From Pseudomonas sp. BN417 (GTDB taxonomy: Bacteria > Pseudomonadota > Gammaproteobacteria > Pseudomonadales > Pseudomonadaceae): a stretch of DNA of 64,000 nucleotides. The translations under genes were made by a program, and so were the position numbers. The notes below the pieces were generated by a model, which was not told the origin of the DNA, searched no databases, and was given only the letters and a program-made list of their open reading frames with translations. This document shows, one piece after another, positions 15,152 to 27,000 of this stretch (within the stretch, counting starts at the first letter, position 1; each line of letters starts with the position of its first letter). The stretch spans positions 29,406 through 93,405 of the forward strand of contig NZ_SSOJ01000087.1 of assembly GCF_029871205.1 (NCBI RefSeq), written 5' to 3'.

Positions 15152-15631
15152 ATGGCTAAGCAAAAGAAACACCCCCAAGGCACCATCGCCCTCAACAAGA
15201 AGGCGTTGCACGACTATTCCATCGAACAGAAGTTCGAAGCCGGGCTGGCCCTCGCCGGCTGGGAAGTGAAGAGTCTGCGCGCCGGCAAGGCACAACTGGT
15301 CGACAGTTACGTGCTGCTCAAGGACGGCGAAGCCTGGCTGCTGGGCAGCCACATCACCCCCCTGAAGACCGCCAGCACCCACGTGATTGCCGATCCGGTG
15401 CGCACCCGCAAGCTGCTGCTGCACAAGCGCGAGCTGGGCAAGCTGTTCGGTGCGGTCCAGCAGAAGGGCTACGCCTGCGTGGCGCTGTCGGTCTACTGGA
15501 AGAAGCACCTGATCAAATGCGAGATCGCCCTGGCCAAGGGCAAGAAGGAATTCGACAAGCGCGCCACGGAGAAGGAGCGCGATTCCGACCGCGAGATCGC
15601 GCGCGCCATGCGCACCAAGGGCAAGGAATAG
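15152..15631 (+). CDS. smpB: SsrA-binding protein SmpB
   Basis: SmpB (159 residues) binds tmRNA and places it in stalled ribosomes for trans-translation. The N-terminal [21 protein letters not shown], the oligonucleotide-binding barrel with [20 protein letters not shown] and the basic C-terminal tail with [19 protein letters not shown] are all present. Its RNA partner ssrA lies 10.8 kb downstream at 26450. No ribosome binding site is visible before the ATG. Confidence 0.97.
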   Translation: MAKQKKHPQGTIALNKKALHDYSIEQKFEAGLALAGWEVKSLRAGKAQLVDSYVLLKDGEAWLLGSHITPLKTASTHVIADPVRTRKLLLHKRELGKLFGAVQQKGYACVALSVYWKKHLIKCEIALAKGKKEFDKRATEKERDSDREIARAMRTKGKE

Positions 15632-15641
15632 GCCCATCCAG

Positions 15642-15669
15642 AAAAACGCCGGGCACTGCCCGGCGTTTT
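15642..15669. terminator. Terminator between smpB and the lldR-like gene
   Basis: CGCCGGGC-act-GCCCGGCG with flanking A4 and T4 runs is a bidirectional intrinsic terminator for the convergent genes. Confidence 0.92.
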
Positions 15670-15671
15670 CG

Positions 15672-16439
15672 TCAGAGCCCCTGCCGCCGTTGCGAGCGCG
15701 CCAGCCGCCGGGCCTCCAACTGCGACTCTTCCAGCACTTCCTGGACGTACTGGATATGCCGGTGGGAAATCTCCCTCGCCTCCTCCGCCCGCCGCTCGAT
15801 GATCGCCTCGTACAGCGCCCGATGCTGCTGGTTCAGCATGTCGCGGGTTTCACTGCGCTGCAGGTACATGCCACCGATATTGGTCACCACGTTGTGCTTG
15901 AGCAGGTCGAAGAGGCCGCGAATGGTGTGCAGCAGCACGGCGTTGTGGCTGGCTTCGGCGATCGCCAGGTGGAAGCGCGCATCCGCCGCACCCTCCTCCG
16001 CCCGGCTCGCCTTGCTGCCCGGCGCGTAGCAGGCCCGCAGGGCTTCGAAGGCCTCGCCCAGGCGCTCGTGATCCACCTCAGTCGCCCGCTGCGCCGCGTA
16101 GTAGGCGCAGGAGCCTTCCAGGGTATGGCGGAACTCCAGCAGGTCGCGCTGGGCTTCGGGATTGCTTTCCAGCAGCTGCAGGAGCGGGTCGCTGAAGGTG
16201 GCGCCCAGCTCGGCGGCCACGTAGTTGCCGCCACCCTGGCGACTGACCAGCAGCCCCTTGGCCACCAGCTTCTGGATCGCCTCGCGCAAGGATGGCCGCG
16301 ACACGCCGAACTGCTCGGCTAGCGCACGCTCGGCCGGCAGCCGTTCACCCGCCTTCAAGGTGCCCTCGAGAATCATTGACTCCAGCTGGCTGACGATGTC
16401 GTCCGACAGACGGCGCTGACGTACCTGACCGAATCCCAT
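15672..16439 (-). CDS. lldR: GntR-family (FadR subfamily) lactate-operon regulator, LldR-like
   Basis: This 255-residue regulator has an N-terminal winged helix (RRLSDDIVSQLESMILEGTL, then LPAERALAEQFGVSRPSLREAIQKL) and a helical FCD ligand domain from about residue 95 with metal-site histidines (FHLAIAEASHN and the REISHRHIQYV end). It lies divergent from lldP-lldD-dld and matches the regulator at this place in P. aeruginosa, so it very likely senses L-lactate. The start at MGFGQVRQRRL is preferred over an ATG 15 codons upstream because the family N-terminus begins there. Confidence 0.88.
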   Translation of the reverse strand: MGFGQVRQRRLSDDIVSQLESMILEGTLKAGERLPAERALAEQFGVSRPSLREAIQKLVAKGLLVSRQGGGNYVAAELGATFSDPLLQLLESNPEAQRDLLEFRHTLEGSCAYYAAQRATEVDHERLGEAFEALRACYAPGSKASRAEEGAADARFHLAIAEASHNAVLLHTIRGLFDLLKHNVVTNIGGMYLQRSETRDMLNQQHRALYEAIIERRAEEAREISHRHIQYVQEVLEESQLEARRLARSQRRQGL

Positions 16440-16585
16440 AGCTCTACCCACCCTCTCACGCCACCCCGGGCGGCCTTCTGACACGGCGCCTGCGGCGCGC
16501 GACGCGGCAGCCTAACCAGCGCGCCAGCCGCACACAAGAAGCACGCCTTCCATCTGCCGCTCGACCAAAGTCGCAACGCGACAAA

Positions 16586-16615
16586 TTGACACAAGGATAC
16601 TCCGGCTTTTACCCT
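16586..16615 (+). promoter_or_regulatory. Probable lldP promoter
   Basis: TTGACA at 16586-16591 is followed after 18 bases by TACCCT (16610-16615). The GntR operator lies about 20 bases downstream, so repressor binding would block clearance. The rest of the 324-base gap between the lldR-like gene and lldP (16440-16763) holds no gene that I can see. Confidence 0.55.
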
Positions 16616-16633
16616 GAGCCGTCGCTTTTGTAA

Positions 16634-16648
16634 ATTGGTCTTACCAAT
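16634..16648. promoter_or_regulatory. GntR/LldR operator palindrome
   Basis: ATTGGT-CTT-ACCAAT is a perfect 15-bp inverted repeat with the TGGT-N3-ACCA core expected for FadR-subfamily GntR regulators. It lies between the divergent lldR-like gene and lldP, 116 bases before the lldP ATG. Confidence 0.88.
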
Positions 16649-16763
16649 CTGATCGACAAGCAGCGCCGACTCGGTCTTCGCCTGCCGCCACGCCACGAGC
16701 GCTGCGGTTTTCGCCCGATCCGGCTAACAGGCACTCCAAAAACAATTAGGGAGCCACCCCACG

Positions 16764-18449
16764 ATGCAAACCTGGCAGCAGCTCTATACCCCTCTCGGCA
16801 GCCTCGGGCTGTCGGCGCTCGTCGCACTGATCCCCATCGTCTTCTTCTTCCTGGCGCTGGCGGTGTTCCGCATGAAAGGCCACATCGCCGGCACCATCAC
16901 CCTGGCGCTGTCGATCGCAGTCGCCATCTTCGCCTTCCAGATGCCCGCCGACATGGCCTTCGCCGCCGCCGGCTACGGCTTCGCCTACGGTCTCTGGCCG
17001 ATTGCCTGGATCATCGTCGCGGCAGTGTTCCTCTACAAACTCACGGTGAAGAGCGGTCAGTTCGAGGTGATCCGCAGCTCGGTGCTGTCCATCACCGACG
17101 ACCAGCGCCTGCAGGTGCTGCTGATCGGCTTCTCCTTCGGCGCCTTCCTCGAAGGCGCGGCTGGTTTCGGTGCACCGGTGGCCATCACCGCCGCCCTGCT
17201 CGTCGGCCTCGGCTTCAACCCGCTCTATGCCGCGGGCCTGTGCCTGATCGCCAACACCGCGCCGGTGGCCTTCGGCGCCCTGGGCATCCCGATCATCGTC
17301 GCCGGCCAGGTGACCGGTATCGACGCCTTCAAGATCGGCGCCATGACCGGCCGCCAGCTGCCGTTCCTGTCGATCATCGTGCCCTTCTGGCTGGTGGCCA
17401 TGATGGATGGCTGGCGCGGCATCAAGGAAACCTGGCCGGCAGCCCTGGTGGCCGGCGCCAGCTTCGCCGTGACCCAGTACTTCACCTCCAACTTCATCGG
17501 CCCGGAACTGCCCGACATCACCTCCGCCCTGGTGAGCCTGGTATCCCTGACCCTGTTCCTCAAGGTCTGGCATCCCAAGCGCGCCGAAGACGCCCAAGTG
17601 GTCGGCGTATCCGGAGGCACAGCGGTGATGGGTGGCTTCGGCGGCCCGCGCAGCACCACCCCCTCGCCCTACAGCTTCGGCGAGATCCTCAAGGCCTGGT
17701 CGCCCTTCCTGATCCTCACCGTGCTGGTGACCATCTGGACCCTGAAGCCCTTCAAGGCGATGTTCGCCCCCGGCGGCGCGCTGGAGCAGTTCGTCTTCCT
17801 GTTCGCCATCCCGCACCTGGACCAGCTGGTGATGAAAGGCGCACCGATAGTCGCGACCGCCACTGCCATCCCGGCCGTGTACAAGTTCGACCCGGTATCG
17901 GCCACCGGAACGGCGATCTTCTTCTCCGCGCTGATCTCCATGGTCGTCCTTTCGATCCATCTAAAAACTGGTCTTACCACTTTGAAAGAGACCTTCGTCG
18001 AGCTGAAGTGGCCGATCCTGTCCATCGGCATGGTGCTGGCCTTCGCCTTCGTCACCAACTTCTCCGGCATGTCCACCACCCTCGCCCTGGTCCTGGCTGG
18101 TACTGGCGCGGCCTTCCCCTTCTTCTCGCCGTTCCTCGGCTGGCTGGGCGTGTTCCTGACCGGCTCGGATACCTCCTCCAACGCGCTGTTCGGCTCGCTG
18201 CAGGCCACCACCGCGCACCAAATCGGCGTCAACGACACCCTGCTGGTCGCCGCCAACACCAGCGGTGGCGTGACCGGCAAGATGATCTCGCCGCAGTCCA
18301 TCGCAGTCGCCTGCGCCGCCACCGGCATGGTCGGCAAGGAATCCGACCTGTTCCGCTTCACCCTGAAGCACAGCCTGCTCTTCGCCGCCATGGTCGGCCT
18401 GATCACCCTGGCGCAGGCCTATGTGTTTACCGGCATGCTGGTTCACTGA
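16764..18449 (+). CDS. lldP: L-lactate permease LldP
   Basis: LldP (561 residues) is a proton-coupled lactate transporter of the inner membrane with about 12-14 hydrophobic segments. Characteristic family blocks include [37 protein letters not shown] (about residues 131-148) and [14 protein letters not shown] near residue 470. An ACAATTAGGGAG ribosome binding site precedes the ATG. It is the first gene of the lactate operon. A second copy of the operator core lies inside the gene at 17967-17981. Confidence 0.97.
   Translation: MQTWQQLYTPLGSLGLSALVALIPIVFFFLALAVFRMKGHIAGTITLALSIAVAIFAFQMPADMAFAAAGYGFAYGLWPIAWIIVAAVFLYKLTVKSGQFEVIRSSVLSITDDQRLQVLLIGFSFGAFLEGAAGFGAPVAITAALLVGLGFNPLYAAGLCLIANTAPVAFGALGIPIIVAGQVTGIDAFKIGAMTGRQLPFLSIIVPFWLVAMMDGWRGIKETWPAALVAGASFAVTQYFTSNFIGPELPDITSALVSLVSLTLFLKVWHPKRAEDAQVVGVSGGTAVMGGFGGPRSTTPSPYSFGEILKAWSPFLILTVLVTIWTLKPFKAMFAPGGALEQFVFLFAIPHLDQLVMKGAPIVATATAIPAVYKFDPVSATGTAIFFSALISMVVLSIHLKTGLTTLKETFVELKWPILSIGMVLAFAFVTNFSGMSTTLALVLAGTGAAFPFFSPFLGWLGVFLTGSDTSSNALFGSLQATTAHQIGVNDTLLVAANTSGGVTGKMISPQSIAVACAATGMVGKESDLFRFTLKHSLLFAAMVGLITLAQAYVFTGMLVH
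17967..17981. promoter_or_regulatory. Second LldR-like site inside lldP
   Basis: ACTGGTCTTACCACT carries the same 11-base core TGGTCTTACCA as the promoter operator at 16634-16648 and has four matched outer positions less. It sits about 1.2 kb into lldP in a short AT-rich patch that encodes LKTGLTTL. It could be an auxiliary operator or chance. Confidence 0.45.
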
Positions 18450-18457
18450 TGGCCCTT

Positions 18458-18484
18458 CCGGGCTGCGGACAGACGCAGCCCGGT
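18458..18484 (+). promoter_or_regulatory. Intercistronic hairpin lldP-lldD
   Basis: CCGGGCTGCG-gacaga-CGCAGCCCGG followed by TTCCTTTTC lies eight bases after the lldP stop. It has the form of a weak intrinsic terminator, so it may give partial read-through into lldD or protect the lldP 3' end. Confidence 0.6.
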
Positions 18485-18524
18485 TCCTTTTCACTGCCCT
18501 GAAGCCCTGAATCGGATCGAATTC

Positions 18525-19670
18525 ATGATCATCTCCGCCTCCACCGACTACCGCGCCGCCGCCCAGCGCAAGCTGCCGCCCTTCCTGTTCCACTACATCG
18601 ACGGCGGCGCCTATGCCGAATACACCCTGCGCCGTAACGTCGAAGACCTGGCCGGTATCGCCTTGCGCCAGCGGGTGCTCAGGAACATGTCCGAGCTGAG
18701 CCTGGAAACCAGGCTGTTCGACGAGACCCTGTCCATGCCCGTGGCGCTGGCCCCAGTCGGCCTGACCGGCATGTACGCCCGCCGCGGTGAGGTGCAGGCG
18801 GCCAAGGCGGCGGCGGACAAGGGCATTCCCTTTACCCTGTCCACCGTCTCGGTCTGTCCGATCGAGGAAGTGGCGCCGGCGATCGATCGGCCCATGTGGT
18901 TCCAGCTCTATGTGCTGAAGGACCGCGGCTTCATGAAGAACGCCCTGGAACGGGCCAAGGCCGCGGGCGTGACCACCCTGGTCTTCACCGTCGACATGCC
19001 GGTACCCGGCGCCCGCTACCGTGACGCCCACTCCGGCATGAGCGGCCCCAACGCGCCGCTGCGCCGCATGCTGCAGGCGATGACCCATCCCTCCTGGGCC
19101 TGGGACGTGGGCCTGCTGGGCAAACCCCACGACCTCGGCAACATCTCCACCTACCGCGGCAACCCCACGGGCTTGGCCGACTACATCGGCTGGCTGGGCG
19201 CCAACTTCGACCCGTCGATTTCCTGGAAGGACCTGGAGTGGATCCGTGACTTCTGGGAAGGTCCCATGGTGATCAAGGGCATCCTCGACCCTGAAGATGC
19301 CAGGGACGCGGTGAAATTCGGCGCCGACGGCATAGTCGTCTCCAACCACGGCGGCCGCCAGCTCGACGGCGTGCTCTCCAGCGCCCGCGCCCTGCCGGCC
19401 ATCGCCGATGCGGTGAAGGGTGACCTTGCGATCCTCGCCGACTCCGGCATCCGCACCGGCCTGGACGTGGTGCGCATGCTCGCACTCGGCGCCGACACCG
19501 TGATGCTCGGCCGCGCCTTCGTCTATGCCCTGGCCGCCGCCGGTGGCGCCGGTGTGAGCAACCTGCTGGACTTGATCGAGAAGGAAATGCGCGTGGCCAT
19601 GGTGCTCACCGGCGCCAAGTCGATCAGCGAGATCAGCGCCGACTCGCTGGTACGCGAACTCGGTCGCTGA
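18525..19670 (+). CDS. lldD: FMN-dependent L-lactate dehydrogenase
   Basis: LldD (381 residues) oxidises L-lactate to pyruvate at the inner membrane and passes electrons to quinone. It is an alpha-hydroxyacid oxidase family TIM barrel: [21 protein letters not shown]-terminus, the FMN-site segment [16 protein letters not shown] holding the catalytic histidine (about residue 275), and [20 protein letters not shown]. It follows lldP by 75 bases and precedes the D-lactate enzyme. Confidence 0.97.
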   Translation: MIISASTDYRAAAQRKLPPFLFHYIDGGAYAEYTLRRNVEDLAGIALRQRVLRNMSELSLETRLFDETLSMPVALAPVGLTGMYARRGEVQAAKAAADKGIPFTLSTVSVCPIEEVAPAIDRPMWFQLYVLKDRGFMKNALERAKAAGVTTLVFTVDMPVPGARYRDAHSGMSGPNAPLRRMLQAMTHPSWAWDVGLLGKPHDLGNISTYRGNPTGLADYIGWLGANFDPSISWKDLEWIRDFWEGPMVIKGILDPEDARDAVKFGADGIVVSNHGGRQLDGVLSSARALPAIADAVKGDLAILADSGIRTGLDVVRMLALGADTVMLGRAFVYALAAAGGAGVSNLLDLIEKEMRVAMVLTGAKSISEISADSLVRELGR

Positions 19671-19724
19671 GACGAACCACCCCGGCGGGCCATCCGCGGC
19701 CCGCGATAACAGACGGGACACCGT

Positions 19725-22538
<2,814 letters not shown>

Positions 22539-22686
22539 CCCACCGGCTGGGCCACCACTAGGCAAAAAAATCTGAACCCCTCTCTCGACAGGGCAGTCCA
22601 CCCCCATAAGCCCGGCCAAAGGCCCTGGCTTAGCTGCCTCGGACGCAAAGGCCCGAGTGCCGAAGAAATCGAGAGGAGACACCCTC

Positions 22687-22965
22687 ATGAAATGTACTGC
22701 CCTGTTGTTCACCGCCGCCCTGCTGGCCTCGCCCGTGTTCGCTGCCGACGACCTGTGCACGGTCAACCTGCAGAAACTCAACGATGCCTTGGCCACCAAC
22801 ACCACCATCAGTGACCCGATCAAGCAGGAAGTCCAGGACCTGCGCATGAAAGCCGAACAGGCCCAGCAGGCTGGCGACACAGAAGGCTGCATCAACGCCA
22901 GCTCCCTGGCCCTGCAGCGCCTGCAACAACCCGGTACCGAAGGCGGTAGCGGCGAATCCACCTGA
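22687..22965 (+). CDS. Small secreted helical protein, paralogue 1
   Basis: This 92-residue protein has a clear signal peptide (MKCTALLFTAALLASPVFAAD) and a mature part of about 72 residues with two cysteines (LCTV and GCIN) that could form one disulfide, plus helical heptad-like sequence. A GAGAGGAG ribosome binding site precedes the ATG at 22687. It shares overall size, signal peptide and a Q/K-EQVxxLRxxxE-type helix with the protein encoded 165 bases downstream. Function unknown; periplasmic location is likely. Confidence 0.8.
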   Translation: MKCTALLFTAALLASPVFAADDLCTVNLQKLNDALATNTTISDPIKQEVQDLRMKAEQAQQAGDTEGCINASSLALQRLQQPGTEGGSGEST

Positions 22966-23003
22966 TGCACCTCGCCCGCTGACCGCCCAATCCCGGGGAA
23001 GGA

Positions 23004-23031
23004 CCTGTGGGAGCGAATTGATTCGCGACGG
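23004..23031. repeat. REP-like palindromic element
   Basis: The segment TGTGGGAGCGAATTGATTCG followed by CGAC contains the inverted pair GCGAAT-TG-ATTCGC. The same family recurs in opposite orientation at 61989-62010. Elements of this kind are scattered between genes in Pseudomonas. Confidence 0.7.
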
Positions 23032-23129
23032 GCCGCGACGTGGCCCCGTTCCCCGGGTCCCGTCCAATCCGGCACTAGGCTGGAGCTCTCCTATACTGCT
23101 CAGCGGTCAATCCGAAAAGGAGGTCTCAC

Positions 23130-23375
23130 ATGCGCCGAATTGCCGTTTTCCTAGCCGCCGCCCTGCTCAGTGCTCCGCTTCTCGCCTCGCACTGTCCAGC
23201 GGACATGGCGAAGATCGACGAAATCCTGAAGACCGATCCGCCCGCCGACCCCGCCGTACTCGAGCAGGTGAAGAAACTCCGCGCCGAAGGCGAGGAGCTT
23301 CACAATTCGGGTAACCATGCCGAGTCCGAGAAAGTGCTGGGCGAAGCCCTGGGCCTGCTGCAGTCCAGCGAGTAG
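23130..23375 (+). CDS. Small secreted helical protein, paralogue 2
   Basis: This 81-residue protein has a signal peptide (MRRIAVFLAAALLSAPLLAS) and a short helical mature part containing VLEQVKKLRAEGEELHNSGN and a C-terminal EKVLGEALGLLQS. A textbook AAAAGGAGG ribosome binding site lies six bases upstream. It resembles the protein at 22687 in signal peptide, length and the central QxVxxLRxxxE helix, suggesting a tandem duplication. Only one cysteine is left, at the start of the mature part. Function unknown. Confidence 0.8.
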   Translation: MRRIAVFLAAALLSAPLLASHCPADMAKIDEILKTDPPADPAVLEQVKKLRAEGEELHNSGNHAESEKVLGEALGLLQSSE

Positions 23376-23389
23376 GTCCCTGGGCCTGG

Positions 23390-26308
23390 TCAGGCCTCCT
23401 GGCCGAGCAGTGAGAGTGCCATCCGGCGGACCTGCTTGAGGTCCACCGGTTTGCTCAGGCAAGCGTCGGCCCCGCGCCGACGCGCCTCGGCCAGGAGTTT
23501 TTCGTCCACCGCGGCGCTCACTACCAGCACTGGCATCATCGCCAGGCGCGGGCTGGAGCGCACGAAATCGAGTACATCCAGGCCGTCGCCGTCGGGCAGG
23601 TCAAGATCCAGCAACAGCAGCGCGGGGGTGATGTCCGCCAGCAGTCCCAGCGCCTTCCCCACCGACCCCGCACCCCGCACCTCGGCCATCTCGCGCAGGC
23701 CTTCCTGGAGGACCTTCAGGCAGGCTGGGTGATCCTCCACGCAGAGCACCTTGGGCAGTGCCGGCGGCTCCTCCGTCTCGGGTTTGACCGGTTTGGGCGG
23801 CTCGAAGTCCTCGGACGCGGTCACGCTGGGCAAGTCGATCCAGAAGCGGCTGCCGATATCCGGCGCACTGCTGAAGCCCATCTCGCCGCCCATCAGTTCC
23901 GCTAGCTCGCGGCATAGCACCAGGCCGATACCGGTGCCGGGAATGGTGGAATTCTCCCGGCCCAGGCGCTGGAACGGCTGGAACAGCATGGCCTGCTGCT
24001 CCCGACTGAGCCCCGGCCCGCTATCGGCCACCCAGAGCCGCACCGCGGCAGGCCGCACCTCGTAACCCATGCTGACCATGCCTTGCGGACTGTTGTACTT
24101 CACCGCGTTGGACAGGAGGTTCAGCACCACCTGGCGCAGGCGTCGGGCGTCGGCCATCACCAGCAACGGCGGCGCCGGTGGCGGCATCTGCTGCAGCTGC
24201 AATTGGCGCGCCTGCAGTTCCGGCTGGATCAGTTCACCGCAGCTGGCCAGCAGCGGCCCGATATCCACAGGCTTGAGCTGCAGCTTCTGACGGCGGTTCT
24301 CGATGCTCGACAGGTCGAGGATGTCGTCCACCAGCGAGGTAAGGTGACGGCTGGCGTTGACGATCTCCTGGGCGTAATCGCCCTCCACCTTGCGCTCTTC
24401 CTGCCCTTCCGCCTCCAGGGCGATCAGCTGGGCGAAGCCGTTGATCGCGTTGAGCGGCGTGCGCAGTTCGTGGCTCATGCTGGAAAGGAAGCGGCTCTTG
24501 GCCTGGCTCGCTGCCTGGGCCTCACGGCTGGCGACGCGCAGCTCTTCTTCCACCTGCTTGAGCCGGGTGATATCCACATGGGTACCGGCCACCCGCAGGG
24601 CACGGCCGTCGGAGTCGCGCTCCAGCACCTTGCCGCGGCTGAGCAGCCAGGCGTAACGACCTTCGACATCGGCGAAGCGATACTCGGCGTCGAAATTGTC
24701 CTGGTCGCTGACGGAGAACAGCATGCGCAGGCGGCGCACCCGCTCTACGTCGTCCGGGTGCACGCGCTCGACGAATTCGGAGAAGGTGATGTTGTCGCTG
24801 CGCAGTCCGAAGCGTTTGACGAAGCGCCCGCTCATCTTGATCGACAGGGTGATGGCATCGACTTCCCAGAGGCTTTCCGTGGTGCTTTCCAACACCAGGT
24901 CGAGATTGCGCCGGGCTTCCAGTCGCTCTTCCTCGCTGGCCTGCAATTGCGCGCCGCTGAGCTGCACCGCCTCGGCCAAGGCCTGGAGTTCGGCGATGCG
25001 GCTGCTCGGTGCCGGCGGGCGGAAGTCGCCCTGGCCGATGCGCTTCATCATGCCCATGATGCCGGCCATGGGCGTGGCCAGCTCGCCGCTGAGACGCCGC
25101 GAGCGGGACCACATCCAGGCGAAGAACAGTGCATAGAAGAAGCCCAGGCCAGCGATCAGCAGATAACCGATCTGCTGGTAGCGCGAGGCGAGGCGGTTGG
25201 TTTCCTTGAAGATATTGGCCTCGTCCACCACCATCATCAGCCGCCACCCGGTCTGCGGGATCTCGCTCCAGGCCACCAGCTGCTTGCGCCCGCCGAGCTC
25301 CACTTCCTGCACATTGCCTTTGCCCGCGGCCATGGCCTCCAGCAGCGGCTGCATCTCGCGGTGGCGGGCCAGGTTGAAGTCCTCGGGCTTGAGCACCTCG
25401 CGGCGCACCGCCTCGTCGTAGGAGAAGCGCGTCAGCTCGCGCAGGCCGAAATCACGTTCCCCCGCCTCCGGCAGCGCCATGATGCTGTGGTCGCGGCTCA
25501 CCAGCATGGCGTAGCCCTGCCAGGGCACCTTGAGGCTGCCGATCTCGCCCAGCATCTGCCCCACGGTGATATCCAGGCCCACCACCCCTTCGAGGAAGTC
25601 ACCACGATAGACCGGGGTGATGGCCGACATCATCCAGCCGAGGCCGGCCGGGTCCAGGTAGACATCGGTCCACATCGTCTTGCGCTGCGGATTGTGCTTG
25701 GCGTCGGCGAGGTAATAGAAGTTGTAGTTGGGTATCACCATGTCATGGGGATACTGCTCGGGCGTCATGAAAAACGGGAAGATGCGGTTGTAGCTGTCCC
25801 AGCTGTTGAAGTAGACCGCCGCCACCAGCGGGTTGGATTCGCGTATGGAGCGCATCAGCGGGTCGACCTGGGACAGGCGCAGGGCCTTCTCGTGGTCCTG
25901 GCGCTCCAGCGGCGTGCTGCTGGCATAGAAAGACGCGGCGCGGCCGTCGTCGCTGCGGGTGTAGTAGACACCGTCGGAACTCAGCACATGGCGTTGACGC
26001 TCAAGCTCATCGGGCTTGAAGGTCCGGTCCTGCAGCGCCCGGCCCACCGCGTCGCGGAACAGCCGCGTAGGCACTTCAATGCCCTGCAGGCGCATGTCGA
26101 TCACTTTGCCCTCGCGAAGCACGGCACTGCTCAGATCCTCCAGCGCGCTTTGCTGCAGGTAATCGACCTGGGCATCGCGGATCGCGCTGTTAGTGAGCAG
26201 ATAAGCCGTGATCAGCACCGATTCGACCAGAATCAGCGGTATCAGGGCACTCTGTACGAAGGCACGCCAGATCCACTGGCGCAAGGGAGTTCGGGCGGAA
26301 CGCGGCAT
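23390..26308 (-). CDS. Hybrid sensor histidine kinase (Cache-PAS-HisKA-HATPase-REC)
   Basis: This 972-residue membrane kinase has a first transmembrane helix at about residues 16-38, a large periplasmic Cache-like sensor (about 40-370, with NSWDSYNRIFPFF and PVYRGDFLEGVVGLDIT), a second helix near 380-400, a PAS domain (about 475-590), a HisKA domain with phospho-acceptor histidine in SSMSHELRTPLNAING (about residue 613), HATPase motifs (NLLSNAVKYN, ADSGPGLS, GTGIGLVL) and a C-terminal receiver with the phospho-acceptor in LLDLDLPDGDG (about 901). No response regulator gene is adjacent, so it may signal through a phosphorelay elsewhere. Its ligand is unknown. Confidence 0.92.
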   Translation of the reverse strand: MPRSARTPLRQWIWRAFVQSALIPLILVESVLITAYLLTNSAIRDAQVDYLQQSALEDLSSAVLREGKVIDMRLQGIEVPTRLFRDAVGRALQDRTFKPDELERQRHVLSSDGVYYTRSDDGRAASFYASSTPLERQDHEKALRLSQVDPLMRSIRESNPLVAAVYFNSWDSYNRIFPFFMTPEQYPHDMVIPNYNFYYLADAKHNPQRKTMWTDVYLDPAGLGWMMSAITPVYRGDFLEGVVGLDITVGQMLGEIGSLKVPWQGYAMLVSRDHSIMALPEAGERDFGLRELTRFSYDEAVRREVLKPEDFNLARHREMQPLLEAMAAGKGNVQEVELGGRKQLVAWSEIPQTGWRLMMVVDEANIFKETNRLASRYQQIGYLLIAGLGFFYALFFAWMWSRSRRLSGELATPMAGIMGMMKRIGQGDFRPPAPSSRIAELQALAEAVQLSGAQLQASEEERLEARRNLDLVLESTTESLWEVDAITLSIKMSGRFVKRFGLRSDNITFSEFVERVHPDDVERVRRLRMLFSVSDQDNFDAEYRFADVEGRYAWLLSRGKVLERDSDGRALRVAGTHVDITRLKQVEEELRVASREAQAASQAKSRFLSSMSHELRTPLNAINGFAQLIALEAEGQEERKVEGDYAQEIVNASRHLTSLVDDILDLSSIENRRQKLQLKPVDIGPLLASCGELIQPELQARQLQLQQMPPPAPPLLVMADARRLRQVVLNLLSNAVKYNSPQGMVSMGYEVRPAAVRLWVADSGPGLSREQQAMLFQPFQRLGRENSTIPGTGIGLVLCRELAELMGGEMGFSSAPDIGSRFWIDLPSVTASEDFEPPKPVKPETEEPPALPKVLCVEDHPACLKVLQEGLREMAEVRGAGSVGKALGLLADITPALLLLDLDLPDGDGLDVLDFVRSSPRLAMMPVLVVSAAVDEKLLAEARRRGADACLSKPVDLKQVRRMALSLLGQEA

Positions 26309-26449
26309 GGCGACGTCTCAGCGCAAAGGTCTTCCTGACAATAGCCTGCAATCATATCGCAAGCACCCATGACGTTAGGTCAAAAGCGAGGTCGACGCTG
26401 CCCCGTCTTATGCCGTAGACTAGACCCCGTTGTACACCCTGCAGTTCTT

Positions 26450-26824
26450 GGGGCCGATTAGGATTCGACGCCGGTAACAAAACTCTAGGGGCATGCCGAG
26501 CTGGTAGCAGACCTCGTAAATCAGCTGCTGCAAACTATTAGTTGCCAACGACGACAACTACGGGGCGGCCCTCGCGGCCTAACCCTTCTGGCGGCTTCGG
26601 CTGCCAGCAGTCATAAGGGGATGCCTGTAAACCCGAAATGACTGTCAGATAGAACAGGATCGCCGCCAAGTTCGCTGTAGACGTAACGGCTAAAACTCAT
26701 ACAGCTCGCTCTGAGCACCCTGCCAGTCGGGCCGCAAAGAGCTAACTCAGTAGACTTGGCTAAGCATGTAGTCCCGAAAGCGGAGAGCTGGCGGACGGGG
26801 GTTCAAATCCCCCCGGCTCCACCA
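26450..26824 (+). ncRNA. ssrA: Transfer-messenger RNA (tmRNA)
   Basis: The sequence opens with GGGGCCGATTAGGATTCGAC and ends with a tRNA-like arm, GGTTCAAATCCCCCCGGCTC, and an encoded CCA, about 375 bases. The resume codon is GCC at 26544 and the reading frame to the TAA at 26580-26582 encodes a tag ANDDNYGAALAA, ending in the LAA-type degron. It rescues stalled ribosomes together with SmpB. The 3' end is the insertion site of the genomic island that follows. Confidence 0.96.
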
Positions 26825-26830
26825 AACCCA
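26800..26830 (+). mobile_element. attL: ssrA 3' end
   Basis: The T-arm and acceptor end of ssrA, from GGTTCAAA through CCGGC to ACCAAACCCA, is matched imperfectly at 42509-42537. It lies 170 bases before a P4-type integrase gene. Integrases of this class very often use the 3' end of ssrA or tRNA genes. Confidence 0.8.
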
Positions 26831-26879
26831 TGTTTCGAGATGATCCCACATGTTCCCATGTGCACTCGAAACACCCTGC

Positions 26880-26902
26880 AAAGCCCGCCTCGTGCGGGCT
26901 TT
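26880..26902 (+). terminator. Terminator downstream of ssrA inside the island
   Basis: AAAGCCCGC-ctcgt-GCGGGCTTT followed by CTTGTTTC is an intrinsic terminator 56 bases after the ssrA CCA. It would end tmRNA precursor transcription now that the island separates ssrA from the second terminator at 42542. Confidence 0.85.
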
Positions 26903-26950
26903 CTTGTTTCCGCATGTTCCCACACGTCCCCCCCTATCGTTGTCCATCGT

Positions 26951-26968
26951 GTATCCCTGCGTGTATCC
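26951..26968. mobile_element. Candidate integrase arm-binding site, left
   Basis: GTATCCCTGCGTGTATCC differs by one base from GTATCCCTACGTGTATCC at 42439-42456 near the other end of the island. Each copy contains two GTATCC units. The position between the core site and the integrase start fits an arm-type site. Two CATGTTCCCA repeats (from about 26849 and 26913) lie nearby. Confidence 0.6.
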
Positions 26969-27000
26969 TCACCGATAAAGTGAACTGAAGGGATACAAGC

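Noticed and set aside
26756..26983. Short plus-strand frame across the ssrA end
   Set aside because: It overlaps the tmRNA gene and the terminator and has no ribosome binding site.
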